37,127 nt of DNA from Saprospiraceae bacterium (GTDB lineage: Bacteria; Bacteroidota; Bacteroidia; Chitinophagales; Saprospiraceae). This document shows positions 1-8,386 of the stretch, piece after piece (the stretch's first letter is position 1; each line of letters opens with the position of its first letter). The translations under genes and the position numbers were made by a program. The notes under the pieces were generated by a model. It was not told the origin of the DNA. It worked only from the letters and a program-made list of their open reading frames with translations, and made no database searches. The DNA is taken from positions 1 to 37,127 of the forward strand of contig JANTGI010000014.1 of NCBI GenBank assembly GCA_024762995.1. Reading direction: 5' to 3'.

Positions 1-2
1 TA

Positions 3-854
3 TTTGTTCTTACGTCTTATGATTTGGCGGCTCAGAATGTGAGATTTTCGATGGGTGTGGGGATTGGGTCTGTTCCGGATTACTTAGGGGAACGTGATGA
101 GATTATTGAAGGGACTTCGTATCTTCCGGTGTCTGACTCGATGCTTGAAGTTTCGGAAGTAAAACAAGCGATGCATATAACAACCGAATATAAATCCAAA
201 ATGCAGTTTTCTATTTTTGGGACTGTTGATTTTAGGTTGGGGCGTAAAATGGAGTTAAGTTCTGGTCTGGAGCTATCCCGTTTTGCTTTTAATTCCACTT
301 ATAGGAGTACCGGGAAGGTTTTGACGAAAGTCGTTACGGATACGATACCCATCACTGATTTGTATGTTTTTCATCAGAATCCCGAATGTGACTCAAGTGT
401 TTATTTGCCGCTGGGAGGAAATCAAGGACAACCGGAATTTTCCTTGGTTGATTTACGGATACCGCTGAAGCTGAAGTATGAGTTATTTGATGGATTTAAG
501 GTGAATGTAGGCGGGGTATTGGTTACGCCCATTTATTCCGGACAGAAGGGGACTAAAACGGTGACTAACAAGCATGTAGAAGGGGATAAGACCATTTGTG
601 TTTCTACATACGAAAGCTATCGGGATCATACAGGTAAGGGGTTTAGGCAAATGCGGTGGTCTCTTTTGGGGGGCGTATCCTATGACATAAACCCAAAACT
701 AGAATTGAGTCTCCTTATGGAAAAAAGTATGCAAGGAGTATTTATTAGTCCTTCCGGAAATTTTGCTAAAGACCCTTTTAAACCTGTAAGTACCAGAATA
801 GGACTCAGTTACTATTTTAGCGCAAGCAAAAAAATCAAACAATCTGCAAATTGA
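3..854 (+). CDS. Outer-membrane beta-barrel protein, 5' end cut off by the window
   Basis: The reading frame is open from base 3, and the residues before the TTG at position 24 read FVLTSYDLAAQ, which looks like the end of a signal peptide with cleavage after an A-x-A/Q motif. The true start therefore lies outside the window. The remaining roughly 275 residues show alternating hydrophobic and polar strands, for example the stretches around MQFSIFGTVDFRL and MRWSLLGGVSYDI. The last strand ends in LSYYFSASKK, typical of PorT-like or OmpA-like beta-barrels of Bacteroidota. No enzymatic motif is visible. It could be the C-terminal barrel of a larger protein whose N-terminus is missing. Function is unknown; a surface or porin role is inference. 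Confidence 0.75.
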   Translation, partial: FVLTSYDLAAQNVRFSMGVGIGSVPDYLGERDEIIEGTSYLPVSDSMLEVSEVKQAMHITTEYKSKMQFSIFGTVDFRLGRKMELSSGLELSRFAFNSTYRSTGKVLTKVVTDTIPITDLYVFHQNPECDSSVYLPLGGNQGQPEFSLVDLRIPLKLKYELFDGFKVNVGGVLVTPIYSGQKGTKTVTNKHVEGDKTICVSTYESYRDHTGKGFRQMRWSLLGGVSYDINPKLELSLLMEKSMQGVFISPSGNFAKDPFKPVSTRIGLSYYFSASKKIKQSAN

Positions 855-941
855 ATGGATGTTGAGTCTGATTCGTTTGCTTTTTTTATACAACTTAAGC
901 GGTTTGCGAATCGTAAGAGTTGAGTCTAAACGAATGAAGAC

Positions 942-2678
942 TTGAAAGGAAATACACTACACCGCATCTTTCCATTTCTGGAATGGATGCCCAAAATGAC
1001 CAAGGAGACCTTGACATCTGACTTAATTGCAGGTATCACAGGAACCATTATATCTATTCCGCAGTCGGTTGCCTTTGCGATGATTGCCGGATTGCCACCC
1101 GTTTATGGATTTTATGCGTCGATGATTGCGCCCCCGATAGCGGCTCTATTCGGTTCGTCCAATCAGATGATTTCCGGACCAACGACAGCTATTTCTATTA
1201 TGTCTTTTGCGGCAATTAAGAACTTTGCGGATCCAACGAGTCAATTGGATGACTTCGTGATGTTGTCGATACTGATGGCATTTATGGTGGGGGTGATTCA
1301 GTTGGTGATGGGATTCGCTAAGATGGGCAAGTTGGTCAATTTTGTCTCGCATTCGGTGGTGATAGGATTTACGGCGGGAGCGGGGATATTGATTGCTTTT
1401 AAGCAGTTGAAGCATGTTTTTGGGATACATGTTCCGCAAGGGACGCCACTGATCGGTATCGTAAAATATATTGCGACTCATATTTCGGAAGCCAATTGGT
1501 ATGTTTTTGCGGTGGCGATGGGGACGTTGATTTCAGCGATATTGATTCGATTGGTATTGCCGAAGTTTTATATGCTATTGGCGATGATTATAGGGAGTTT
1601 AATTGCTATTTTTATTGGGGCCGAAGCCCACGGGATAGAGACCGTTGGGGAGATAAAGAAAGCTTTGCCGCCTTTTGAAGTGCCCAATATTACTTGGGAG
1701 AATATGCGCAAATTAGCACCAAGTGCTTTGGCCATCGCTATTTTGGGCTTGGTGGAGGCAGTGGCGATAGCACGTGCGATAGCTTTGCGGACTCGTCAGA
1801 CAATTGATAGTAATCAGGAATTTATAGGTCAAGGATTGGCCAATTTAGTGGTTAGTTTTTTTAAAGGCTATGTGGGTTCGGGTTCGTTTACGCGTTCCGG
1901 AGTCAATCAGCAGGCCGGAGCTAAGACGCCAATGGCGGCAGTTTTTGCGGCGACGTTTTTGGTGATTGTCTTGGTGTTTTTTAAATCTTATGCGGCTTAT
2001 TTGCCTAAGCCGGCGATGGGTGGCATTATTTTATTGGTGGGCTATAATTTGATCGACTTCCACCATATCAAGCAAGTGATTCGGAGTAGTAAGCGAGAAT
2101 TAATCGTCTTGGCGGTGACGGCATTGGGGACGATGTTTATCCCGCGATTGGAGTTTGCGATTTTATTGGGTGTATTAACATCCTTTGTCTTTTATTTGGA
2201 AAGGACATCAAGTCCGCATATCGCTACGATGGCTGTAGCACCTACCGGTAATTTTGTCAATATTAAGCGGGATACAAGTTTGGCAGAATGTCCGCAGTTG
2301 AAAATTATTCGTATAGATGGCTCCATGTATTATGGCTCGGTGGAATCTGTTGCAGAATATTTTGCAGACTTGGGCAAGACGGAGTATAAACATGTACTCA
2401 TCATTTGTCGGGGAATTAATTTTATAGATTTGGCGGCAGCGGAGTGGTTGAGCTATGAAGCCGAAAAATGGAAAGAAAAGGGTGGGGGTTTGTATTTTGC
2501 TAATCTCAAGTTGGTGTCCCAAGATGTCTTGCGTAAAGGTGGATTTTATGATAAAATCGGACCTGAATACTTTTTTACAGACAAAAGGGAAGCGATTTCT
2601 TCCATTTTTAAGCGATTGGATAAGGATATTTGCGCAAGCTGCGAAGTACGGGTGTTTAAGGAGTGTCAATCGATTTGA
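942..2678 (+). CDS. SulP-family inorganic anion transporter with STAS domain
   Basis: The 578-residue protein has the SulP/SLC26 layout. Residues about 25-420 form the membrane core with the signature GTIISIPQSVAFAMIAGLPP, and about 445-550 form a cytoplasmic STAS domain (IIRIDGSMYYGSVESV). Family members move sulfate, bicarbonate or other anions across the inner membrane; the substrate cannot be told here. Start: TTG at 942 gives a natural N-terminus (MKGNTLHRIFPFLEW); the only near alternative is the ATG at 984, which would remove part of the amphipathic lead-in. The C-terminal tail carries three cysteines (CASCEVRVFKEC) after the STAS fold, which I recall in other bacterial SulP proteins. 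It stands alone on its strand, with short gaps to flanking barrel genes. Confidence 0.93.
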   Translation: MKGNTLHRIFPFLEWMPKMTKETLTSDLIAGITGTIISIPQSVAFAMIAGLPPVYGFYASMIAPPIAALFGSSNQMISGPTTAISIMSFAAIKNFADPTSQLDDFVMLSILMAFMVGVIQLVMGFAKMGKLVNFVSHSVVIGFTAGAGILIAFKQLKHVFGIHVPQGTPLIGIVKYIATHISEANWYVFAVAMGTLISAILIRLVLPKFYMLLAMIIGSLIAIFIGAEAHGIETVGEIKKALPPFEVPNITWENMRKLAPSALAIAILGLVEAVAIARAIALRTRQTIDSNQEFIGQGLANLVVSFFKGYVGSGSFTRSGVNQQAGAKTPMAAVFAATFLVIVLVFFKSYAAYLPKPAMGGIILLVGYNLIDFHHIKQVIRSSKRELIVLAVTALGTMFIPRLEFAILLGVLTSFVFYLERTSSPHIATMAVAPTGNFVNIKRDTSLAECPQLKIIRIDGSMYYGSVESVAEYFADLGKTEYKHVLIICRGINFIDLAAAEWLSYEAEKWKEKGGGLYFANLKLVSQDVLRKGGFYDKIGPEYFFTDKREAISSIFKRLDKDICASCEVRVFKECQSI

Positions 2679-2778
2679 GTTATCCGCTGATTAGAGTCTG
2701 CGGCTAGGCATGTTGCCAAAAGTTAAATTAAGTGTTAAGGAAAAATTTGAGCATAGATAAATCGTTTTTTAGGCATTC

Positions 2779-3405
2779 TTGAAAAAAAAACAATTTATCG
2801 TGCAAGTTAAGTATTTTTTCTTAGTCGTCATCTTTTTCTTTATGAGTCGTTCCGGTCAAGCACAGAGTTTTCATTTTGGCTTGAAGGGAGGTGTTGATTT
2901 GGTGACTGCTTACAGTAAGGCATCCAACAACATTTCTTTTGAATTAGGACATGACCAAAGCCCAATTCTTTCGTATAATGCCAATTTCGTGATGGAGTAT
3001 CATGGAGTAGGTAAAATTGGATTTACAGTGGAGCCTGGATTCATAAGGAAAGGATATGGTTTTCCTAATTTTAGTAGTGAAGGTATCCACAAGGTCTATC
3101 TGTCATACATTCAGGTACCTGTGCTCATGGATTATTATATGAGTGATAAGTTTGCGGTGTCAGCCGGAATGGATTTGGGTATTTTCGTGAATCATTTATC
3201 CAATGATTTCTATGAAAATTTTGAGCTTTCAGCGCTCATAGGTTGTAAGTATAAACTATCAGAGCATTTTGATTTGGGTTTGCGGTATGGCCATGGGGTG
3301 ACGCCTTCTTTTAAGTTTCATTTTACCAATGCCAATGGAAATACTGTTGGTCAGATTAGAGATTTTAACCAGTATTTGCAATTGAGTATTGCCTATATTT
3401 TGTGA
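2779..3405 (+). CDS. PorT-like outer-membrane beta-barrel protein
   Basis: The 208-residue protein has a strong signal peptide (residues 1-29, hydrophobic stretch YFFLVVIFFFMSRSG followed by QAQ), then the typical Bacteroidota PorT-family opening FHFGLKGGVDLVT. It shows about eight amphipathic strands and ends in the hydrophobic strand LQLSIAYIL. This is the usual outer-membrane beta-barrel domain of about 180 residues. It starts with TTG at 2779; no in-frame ATG would keep the signal peptide. Members are mostly of unknown function; PorT itself belongs to the T9SS, but similarity at this level does not justify that name. The gene is followed by a 400-base non-coding, repeat-rich region. Confidence 0.85.
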   Translation: MKKKQFIVQVKYFFLVVIFFFMSRSGQAQSFHFGLKGGVDLVTAYSKASNNISFELGHDQSPILSYNANFVMEYHGVGKIGFTVEPGFIRKGYGFPNFSSEGIHKVYLSYIQVPVLMDYYMSDKFAVSAGMDLGIFVNHLSNDFYENFELSALIGCKYKLSEHFDLGLRYGHGVTPSFKFHFTNANGNTVGQIRDFNQYLQLSIAYIL

Positions 3406-3812
3406 GGCTAGGACTTTGGTGGAACGCTTTGTGAGTATAGGAGCCTGCCTACCTACCGCTTCGCTTTTTAGGTGTCAGGCAGGTTGACGGCTCCAGATTG
3501 CTAAGCTCGTAGCCTGCCTACCGATCAGGTAGGCTTGCGGAGAGATTGGTAAGCTGGACTTTTAATCCCGCAGACCTGCCTACTGCCCGAAGGAAGGTAG
3601 GTTTTCTCGGATTTAGCTATTATTGTTCTTGGGGGTTAATGTGTTTAAGTCGCCGAAGGCAAACGTCCGCAGGACACCTGAACCTGCCCGATGCAGGCGG
3701 GCGTCCGCAGGACAAATTGAACCATCACCAGCATAATAGAAGAACCAACAAAAAAATGAACAACTTAGGCCTTTAATTGTCCGTATATTTTACGAAAGTC
3801 TAAAGAAAATCC
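3406..3812. repeat. Intergenic cluster of REP-like palindromes built on GCCTGCCTACC / AACCTGCCCGATGCAGGC
   Basis: This 407-base gap has no credible gene but several hairpins. Positions 3440-3494 have outer arms GGAGCC/GGCTCC and inner arms TGCCT/AGGCA. Positions 3516-3534 form a perfect 7-bp stem (GCCTACC/GGTAGGC) with a 5-base loop. At 3574-3602 the arms are CCTAC/GTAGG. The 13-mer CGTCCGCAGGACA occurs twice, at 3664 and 3702. Bases 3679-3703 are identical, in reverse complement, to bases 12077-12101. The open frame at 3546-3776 is made of these repeats and is not considered a gene. Confidence 0.75.
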
Positions 3813-5060
3813 ATGAGAAAGGTAGAAATTATGGCTCCGGTGGGGTCATTTGAATCTTTGCAGGCAGCCATCCAAGCGGGGGCAGATTCGGTATATTTTG
3901 GTATTGAGCAATTAAATATGCGGGCTAGGTCGTCCATTAATTTTTCTTTGGAAGATTTAAGAGAGATAAAAACGCGGTGTGCGGCACATGGCATTAAGAC
4001 CTATTTGACCTTGAATACGATTCTTTATGACCACGATATAAATTTGATGAAATCCATCATTAAAGCGGCCAAAGATGCGGATGTAGATGCGATTATTGCG
4101 ATGGACCAAGCTGCGATTATGTATGCTAAAGAAGTCGGGTTGACCGTCCATCTTTCTACCCAAATAAATATTACGAATGTTGAAGCCCTAAAATTCTATG
4201 CTCATTTTGCGGATGTCGCCGTGCTTTCCAGAGAATTGACATTGAAGCAGGTGAAGACGATTTGTGAGGAGGTGGAGAAACAACAAGTCAAAGGCCCCAA
4301 CGGGGAGTTGATGCGAATTGAAGTTTTTGTGCATGGGGCGCTTTGTATGGCCGTTTCCGGCAAATGTTACTTGAGTTTGCATACCCATAATTCATCGGCG
4401 AATCGGGGGGCGTGTAAGCAAAACTGTCGCCGGTCTTATGAAGTAAAAGATGATCAAGGTAACGAGTTACTTATTGAAAATGAGTATATTATGTCCCCGA
4501 AAGACCTTTGTACGGTTAATTTTTTGGATAAGATAATTGAAACCGGCGTTTCTGTTTTGAAAATTGAAGGTCGAAGCAAAGGTCCGGACTATGTATATGC
4601 GACGGTGTCTGCTTACGCAAAAGCTCGTGACGCTGCCCTTGCGGGAACATTTACTCCCCAACTTGGTAAAGAGTTGATGGAGGAGTTGGATAAGGTCTAT
4701 AACCGTGGTTTTTGGGGAGGTTATTTTTTGGGTAAAGAACTGGGGGAATGGACTGATTCCGATGGGTCCAAAGCCAAAAGACGGCGCGAATTTGTGGGTA
4801 ATGGTGTAAAATATTTCCCCAAAATAGGTATCGGAGAATTTCGGCTACGTACCGGCAAATTAACCAAAGGGGACAAAATCATGATTACCGGGCCTACTAC
4901 GGGTATTTTTGAGATGGAAGTTGGAGAGATGCGAGTTGATGACCGGGTAGTGGAATCTGTCGGGCCCAATGTGTCTTTTTCGATGGCTACTCCTGAAAAA
5001 GTCCGTGCTTCGGACAAGGTTTTTAGGATTATTGAGCTTCATGAAATTGCGGAGTCGTGA
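3813..5060 (+). CDS. trhP: U32-family protein, probable tRNA 5-hydroxyuridine synthase subunit (TrhP/YegQ-like)
   Basis: The 415-residue protein has a TIM-barrel-like N-terminal half starting VEIMAPVGSFESLQAAIQAG. It carries the U32 signature at residues 170-185 (EVFVHGALCMAVSGKC), then NRGACKQNCRRSYEV. Cysteines 178, 185, 201 and 205 are placed as the four Fe-S ligands described for this family. The C-terminal portion (about 310-415) is the short beta-rich domain of the long U32 proteins. The family is annotated as collagenase-like peptidase, but TrhP members take part in prephenate-dependent hydroxylation of wobble uridine in tRNA, and the length and motifs fit that group. The stop codon overlaps the start of the ferredoxin gene by four bases, so the two are probably translated together. 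The tRNA role is inferred from family; substrate specificity is unproven. Confidence 0.85.
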   Translation: MRKVEIMAPVGSFESLQAAIQAGADSVYFGIEQLNMRARSSINFSLEDLREIKTRCAAHGIKTYLTLNTILYDHDINLMKSIIKAAKDADVDAIIAMDQAAIMYAKEVGLTVHLSTQINITNVEALKFYAHFADVAVLSRELTLKQVKTICEEVEKQQVKGPNGELMRIEVFVHGALCMAVSGKCYLSLHTHNSSANRGACKQNCRRSYEVKDDQGNELLIENEYIMSPKDLCTVNFLDKIIETGVSVLKIEGRSKGPDYVYATVSAYAKARDAALAGTFTPQLGKELMEELDKVYNRGFWGGYFLGKELGEWTDSDGSKAKRRREFVGNGVKYFPKIGIGEFRLRTGKLTKGDKIMITGPTTGIFEMEVGEMRVDDRVVESVGPNVSFSMATPEKVRASDKVFRIIELHEIAES

Positions 5061-5284
5061 TTCAGATTATTCATTTACGACATAAGTGCATCGGCTGTAA
5101 TGCCTGCATCGAGTCTGCCCCCAATCAATGGGTGATGTCGAAAAAAGACGGCAAAAGTTATCTTCGCAAGAGCCGGGAAAAAGGAAAATACTTTATCGTG
5201 GAAGCCGAAGATTGGGAGTATGAAGACAATGCGGAAGCGCAAAAGAATTGCCCCGTGAAGATCATCACCGTGAAGCGACTATGA
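5057..5284 (+). CDS. Small single-cluster ferredoxin, translationally coupled to the U32 gene
   Basis: The 75-residue acidic protein has the pattern C11-x2-C14-x2-C17 followed by a remote C65-P (KNCPVKII), the arrangement of monocluster [4Fe-4S] ferredoxins. It carries electrons in the cytoplasm; the partner is not known from sequence. The GTG start at 5057 overlaps the U32 stop (GTGA), which argues strongly for coupled expression and a functional link with the Fe-S containing U32 protein. There is no second cluster motif and no signal peptide. The GTG start is chosen because no in-frame ATG precedes the cysteine motif. Confidence 0.88.
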   Translation: MIQIIHLRHKCIGCNACIESAPNQWVMSKKDGKSYLRKSREKGKYFIVEAEDWEYEDNAEAQKNCPVKIITVKRL

Positions 5285-5304
5285 ATCTTTTAACGATAAT
5301 TCGC

Positions 5305-5619
5305 CTAGTGACCAAAAATTCCGGGAACGAAATAAATCATCCAAGTAAAAGCTAAAACTGCCATGGCAATGGTGACTCCGCGCATCGTGTCCACCCAAAA
5401 TCTATTTTTTTGATAGTAGCGCATGGGTATCACGTCAATGGCAATCGCTAGTAAGGCGATGGTTCGTTGTCTAAATTCTACACTGATACTATTGGCGAGA
5501 TGTCCGTTTTGCTCCAAAATAGCATATATGCCATGTAACAAAAAATAAACGAGAAGCGGGAGTAATAAGCCAATGCCAATACCTAGCTGTAAGTTGTTTT
5601 TTTGATAAAATTTGGTCAT
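5305..5619 (-). CDS. Small integral membrane protein downstream of tyrS, unknown function
   Basis: The 104-residue protein has three likely membrane segments: about residues 12-33 (GIGIGLLLPLLVYFLLHGIY), 52-66 (IALLAIAIDVIPM) and 78-98 (RGVTIAMAVLAFTWMIYFVP). It has a polar NQ/E-rich loop between the first two and no catalytic motif. It begins only six bases after the tyrS stop, on the same strand, so it is probably co-transcribed. I do not recognise a named family; small three-helix proteins of this kind are common in Bacteroidota as stand-alone hypotheticals. Confidence 0.7.
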   Translation of the reverse strand: MTKFYQKNNLQLGIGIGLLLPLLVYFLLHGIYAILEQNGHLANSISVEFRQRTIALLAIAIDVIPMRYYQKNRFWVDTMRGVTIAMAVLAFTWMIYFVPGIFGH

Positions 5620-5625
5620 AGTGGG

Positions 5626-6900
5626 TTATTTGGCTATTATCATGAATTTGTTCTTTTTGCCATTTTCTATCATCATATATTGGTCATGAAGCAGATGCTC
5701 GGCATTTATTATGGTTTCATGGCTGGTTATTTTTTCTTTATTGACTGAGATTGCTCGGTTTTTCAGGGCTTTTCGTACTTCGCTATTGGAAGAAAGAATA
5801 TTGGTTTTTGTGGACAAAAGCGTCACAATACTCATTCCGGCTTTTAGCTCTTCCAAGGATACTTCAAAACTAGGAATTTCTTGTCCTATCAATGCCAATT
5901 CTGCGGCATCCAAAAGCCTTAACTGCTCCTTAGAAGCCTTTCTGTCAAATAAAATCTTCGTCACTCGAAGCACTGCGTCAAAGTCTTCTTGAGAATGGAT
6001 TCTAACGGTCAATTCTTCTGCCAATAGTCTTTTTAAGCTTTGCGGGTCATCTTTATAGTTGGCTTCCAATTCAAGAATTTCTTCTTTTTTGCGCAAGCTG
6101 AAATATCTGTAATAAGTGGCCAAATCCGCATCATTGGCATTTAACCAAAATTGATAAAACCGGTATGGAGAAGTTAGTTTTGGGTCTAGCCAGATATTTC
6201 CCCCTTCGGACTTGCCAAATTTAGACCCGTCCGCTTTGGTGAGTAGGGGCGTGGTGACCGCAAAAACTTTGGTTCCGTTGAGCTTGCGAGACATCTCGAT
6301 ACCCGCCGTAATGTTGCCATATTGGTCAGAGCCACCCATCTCTACGGTTACGCCCATCTCCTTATTCATTTTGGCAAAGTCATAGCCTTGCAGCAATTGA
6401 TAGCTAAATTCAGTAAAAGACAATCCGCGCTCAATTCTATTTTTGACAGAATCCTTAGACATCATGTAGTTGATGGTTAAGTTTTTGCCTACGTCTCTTA
6501 AAAAATCGAGAACATTCATTTGGTTATAAAAATCCAAATTATTGACCACAACGGCCTTGTTTTCTCCTTTTTCAAACTCAAGAAATTTCATCAATTGTCG
6601 CTGTTGGTGCGCCAAATTATTATCTAATTCTTCATAAGATTTTAGTGTACGTTCTTTGTCTTTTCCGGAAGGGTCACCGATACGTCCGGTTGCTCCTCCC
6701 ATTAGGACTACCGGCTTGTGACCGGATAACTGAAAAAACTTGAGCAACATGATCTGTACATAATTACCAATCGTCATGGACGGGGCCGTCGGGTCAAAGC
6801 CAATATAGCCCAATTTCATGCCGCCGGCCAATTCTTCATCAATGCCAGGTGTCTTATCATGTATCAGTCCGCGCCAAGTTAATTCTTCTAAAAAATCCAT
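5626..6900 (-). CDS. tyrS: Tyrosyl-tRNA synthetase
   Basis: The 424-residue class I synthetase charges tRNA-Tyr. Landmarks include GGATGRIGDPSGK (residues 68-80), the tyrosine-pocket region VEMGGSDQYGNI (about 186-197), the KMSKS-type loop KFGKS at 227-231, and a C-terminal S4 RNA-binding domain at about 355-424. The HIGH motif region reads GFDPTAPSMTIGNYV, so residues 43-46 are TIGN: the usual first histidine is threonine and the last is asparagine. The length is normal and no frameshift is seen, so the gene should be active. A -7 box TACTTTTG lies about 30 bases upstream of the ATG. The small membrane protein gene follows directly. Confidence 0.97.
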   Translation of the reverse strand: MDFLEELTWRGLIHDKTPGIDEELAGGMKLGYIGFDPTAPSMTIGNYVQIMLLKFFQLSGHKPVVLMGGATGRIGDPSGKDKERTLKSYEELDNNLAHQQRQLMKFLEFEKGENKAVVVNNLDFYNQMNVLDFLRDVGKNLTINYMMSKDSVKNRIERGLSFTEFSYQLLQGYDFAKMNKEMGVTVEMGGSDQYGNITAGIEMSRKLNGTKVFAVTTPLLTKADGSKFGKSEGGNIWLDPKLTSPYRFYQFWLNANDADLATYYRYFSLRKKEEILELEANYKDDPQSLKRLLAEELTVRIHSQEDFDAVLRVTKILFDRKASKEQLRLLDAAELALIGQEIPSFEVSLEELKAGMSIVTLLSTKTNILSSNSEVRKALKNRAISVNKEKITSHETIINAEHLLHDQYMMIENGKKNKFMIIAK

Positions 6901-6929
6901 ATTTTGTTTTATTCTTGGAAAATTGTCTG

Positions 6930-6937
6930 CAAAAGTA
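6930..6937 (-). promoter_or_regulatory. Candidate -7 box TACTTTTG for tyrS
   Basis: This is a perfect match to the Bacteroidota TAnnTTTG box on the - strand, followed by CAGAC. It would give a leader of roughly 20-25 bases before the tyrS ATG at 6900. No clear -33 TTG is seen at the right distance. Confidence 0.6.
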
Positions 6938-7010
6938 CTTTATTTTCCCGAAAATATCTCTTATTCGTAGGATTTTGGATAGGATTTCTCCACAATTCTA
7001 TAAGTTCTAT

Positions 7011-7018
7011 TAGCTTTG
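7011..7018 (+). promoter_or_regulatory. Candidate -7 box TAGCTTTG for the FtsX-like permease
   Basis: This is a perfect TAnnTTTG match. It covers the TTG at 7016, so that codon cannot be the translational start if the box is used; this favours the ATG at 7052. A -33 TTG at proper spacing is not evident. Confidence 0.55.
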
Positions 7019-7051
7019 TGCCCGATAGACAAAAAATGCTTGCGCAAAAAT

Positions 7052-8320
7052 ATGAATTTTTCACATTTTATTGCTAAACGTATTGCCTTCGCCGATAAGT
7101 CTTCGTTTTCACGAATTATCGTGCGGATTGCCATTTTTACCGTTGCTTTGAGTATGACGGTGATGATTTTGGCGTCGGCGATGATTAGTGGATTTAAGCG
7201 AGAAATTTCTCATCGCATGTTTGATTTTTGGGGGCATTTGCATGTGACGGATATTGGAGCCAGACGATTTTTGGATGAAGTACCGATGCATATGACGGAT
7301 TCTTTAATGGACGAAATTCGTGGTATTCACTCGGTTTCTTTGATGTCGGCTGAAGACCGAGAATTGCACTCCAAAGGAGGCGTTGTTGGTGTTTACGGTA
7401 CAATTTATAAGCCGGGCATTATCCGCACGAAGAAGGCTATTGAAGGGATTGTGCTCAAAGGGGTTGGGGCAGATTATGATTGGGAATATCTGCTTCCGTA
7501 CCTAAAAGAAGGGCGATTGCCGAATATAAGAGATTCTGTTTCGGAAGATATTTTGTTGTCTGTCCAGACTTCTAATCGCATCAACTTGAAGGTAGGCGAC
7601 AAGATGATTATCTATTTTGTGAAAGCGGGTAAGCAGATTCGTAAGCGGTTTCAGGTTTGTGGATTATATAAAACCGGTTTAGAAGAATTTGACAAAAAAC
7701 TGGCGGTGGTGGATATCCGACGTCTCCAGGATATTTTGCACTGGGATAGGGATGAAGTCAGTACCTTGGAAGTATATGTGGATGATTTGGATGATTTGGA
7801 TATTTTACAAGAGTACTTGTATTATGAAGTCTTACCAAATAATCTTTACGCACAGACTATCGAGCATAAGTTTTCGGCTATATTTGAGTGGTTGCAGTTG
7901 CAAAATGTCAATGAACGAGTAATCATGATTTTGCTTTTGGTGGTTTCTATCGTTAACATGATTACGTCTCTGTTGATTTTGATTTTGGAACGAACCAATA
8001 TGATAGGTATTCTTTCGGCTTTGGGTGCGCAGCGTTGGTCCTTGCGGAAAGTATTTATTTATCAGGCGGCCTATATCATTGTTTATGGTTTAATGATTGG
8101 CAATGTACTCGGATTGGGGTTGGCTTATATCCAAAAGTATTTTCATGTGCTCAAGTTGGATGAAGAGTATTACTATCTGTCCTCTGCGCCGATTGATTTG
8201 AACTATCCGTTTATTTTGTTGCTAAATGTGGTTGTGGTGTTGGTTATTTTGATTAGTTTGATTTTGCCGTCCTATTTAGTAAACAAAATATCCCCGATTA
8301 AGGCCATTCGGTTTAGGTAG
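7052..8320 (+). CDS. FtsX-family ABC transporter permease, LolC/LolE-like
   Basis: The 422-residue inner-membrane protein has the LolC/E-type layout. A first helix lies near the N-terminus (IVRIAIFTVALSMTVMILASAM), followed by a large periplasmic MacB-like domain (about residues 45-270). Three helices follow in the C-terminal FtsX domain (VIMILLLVVSIVNMITSLLIL, the YQAAYIIVYGLMIGNVLGLG region and FILLLNVVVVLVILISLI). It ends with SPIKAIRFR, typical of the family. Relatives extract lipoproteins from the inner membrane together with an ATPase, which is not encoded nearby. The start ATG 7052 (MNFSHFIAKRIAF) is preferred over TTG 7016, which lies inside a promoter box. It is divergent from tyrS. 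Confidence 0.9.
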   Translation: MNFSHFIAKRIAFADKSSFSRIIVRIAIFTVALSMTVMILASAMISGFKREISHRMFDFWGHLHVTDIGARRFLDEVPMHMTDSLMDEIRGIHSVSLMSAEDRELHSKGGVVGVYGTIYKPGIIRTKKAIEGIVLKGVGADYDWEYLLPYLKEGRLPNIRDSVSEDILLSVQTSNRINLKVGDKMIIYFVKAGKQIRKRFQVCGLYKTGLEEFDKKLAVVDIRRLQDILHWDRDEVSTLEVYVDDLDDLDILQEYLYYEVLPNNLYAQTIEHKFSAIFEWLQLQNVNERVIMILLLVVSIVNMITSLLILILERTNMIGILSALGAQRWSLRKVFIYQAAYIIVYGLMIGNVLGLGLAYIQKYFHVLKLDEEYYYLSSAPIDLNYPFILLLNVVVVLVILISLILPSYLVNKISPIKAIRFR

Positions 8321-8325
8321 TGGAG

Positions 8326-8358
8326 TTGGTTAAGTGTCTTGTTACCGAAATAATTTTG
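8326..8358 (+). promoter_or_regulatory. Candidate promoter (TTG, 22-base spacer, TAATTTTG) for the GNAT gene
   Basis: TTG at 8326-8328 and the perfect box TAATTTTG at 8351-8358 are separated by 22 bases, within the usual Bacteroidota -33/-7 spacing. It lies just upstream of the acetyltransferase and argues for its start at ATG 8387 rather than TTG 8360. Confidence 0.6.
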
Positions 8359-8386
8359 CTTGTTAGGCATTGCAAAACTTAAAAAG

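Noticed and set aside
3546-3776. 76-residue frame in the 3.4-3.8 kb gap
   Set aside because: It consists of palindromic repeat sequence, with no conserved features.
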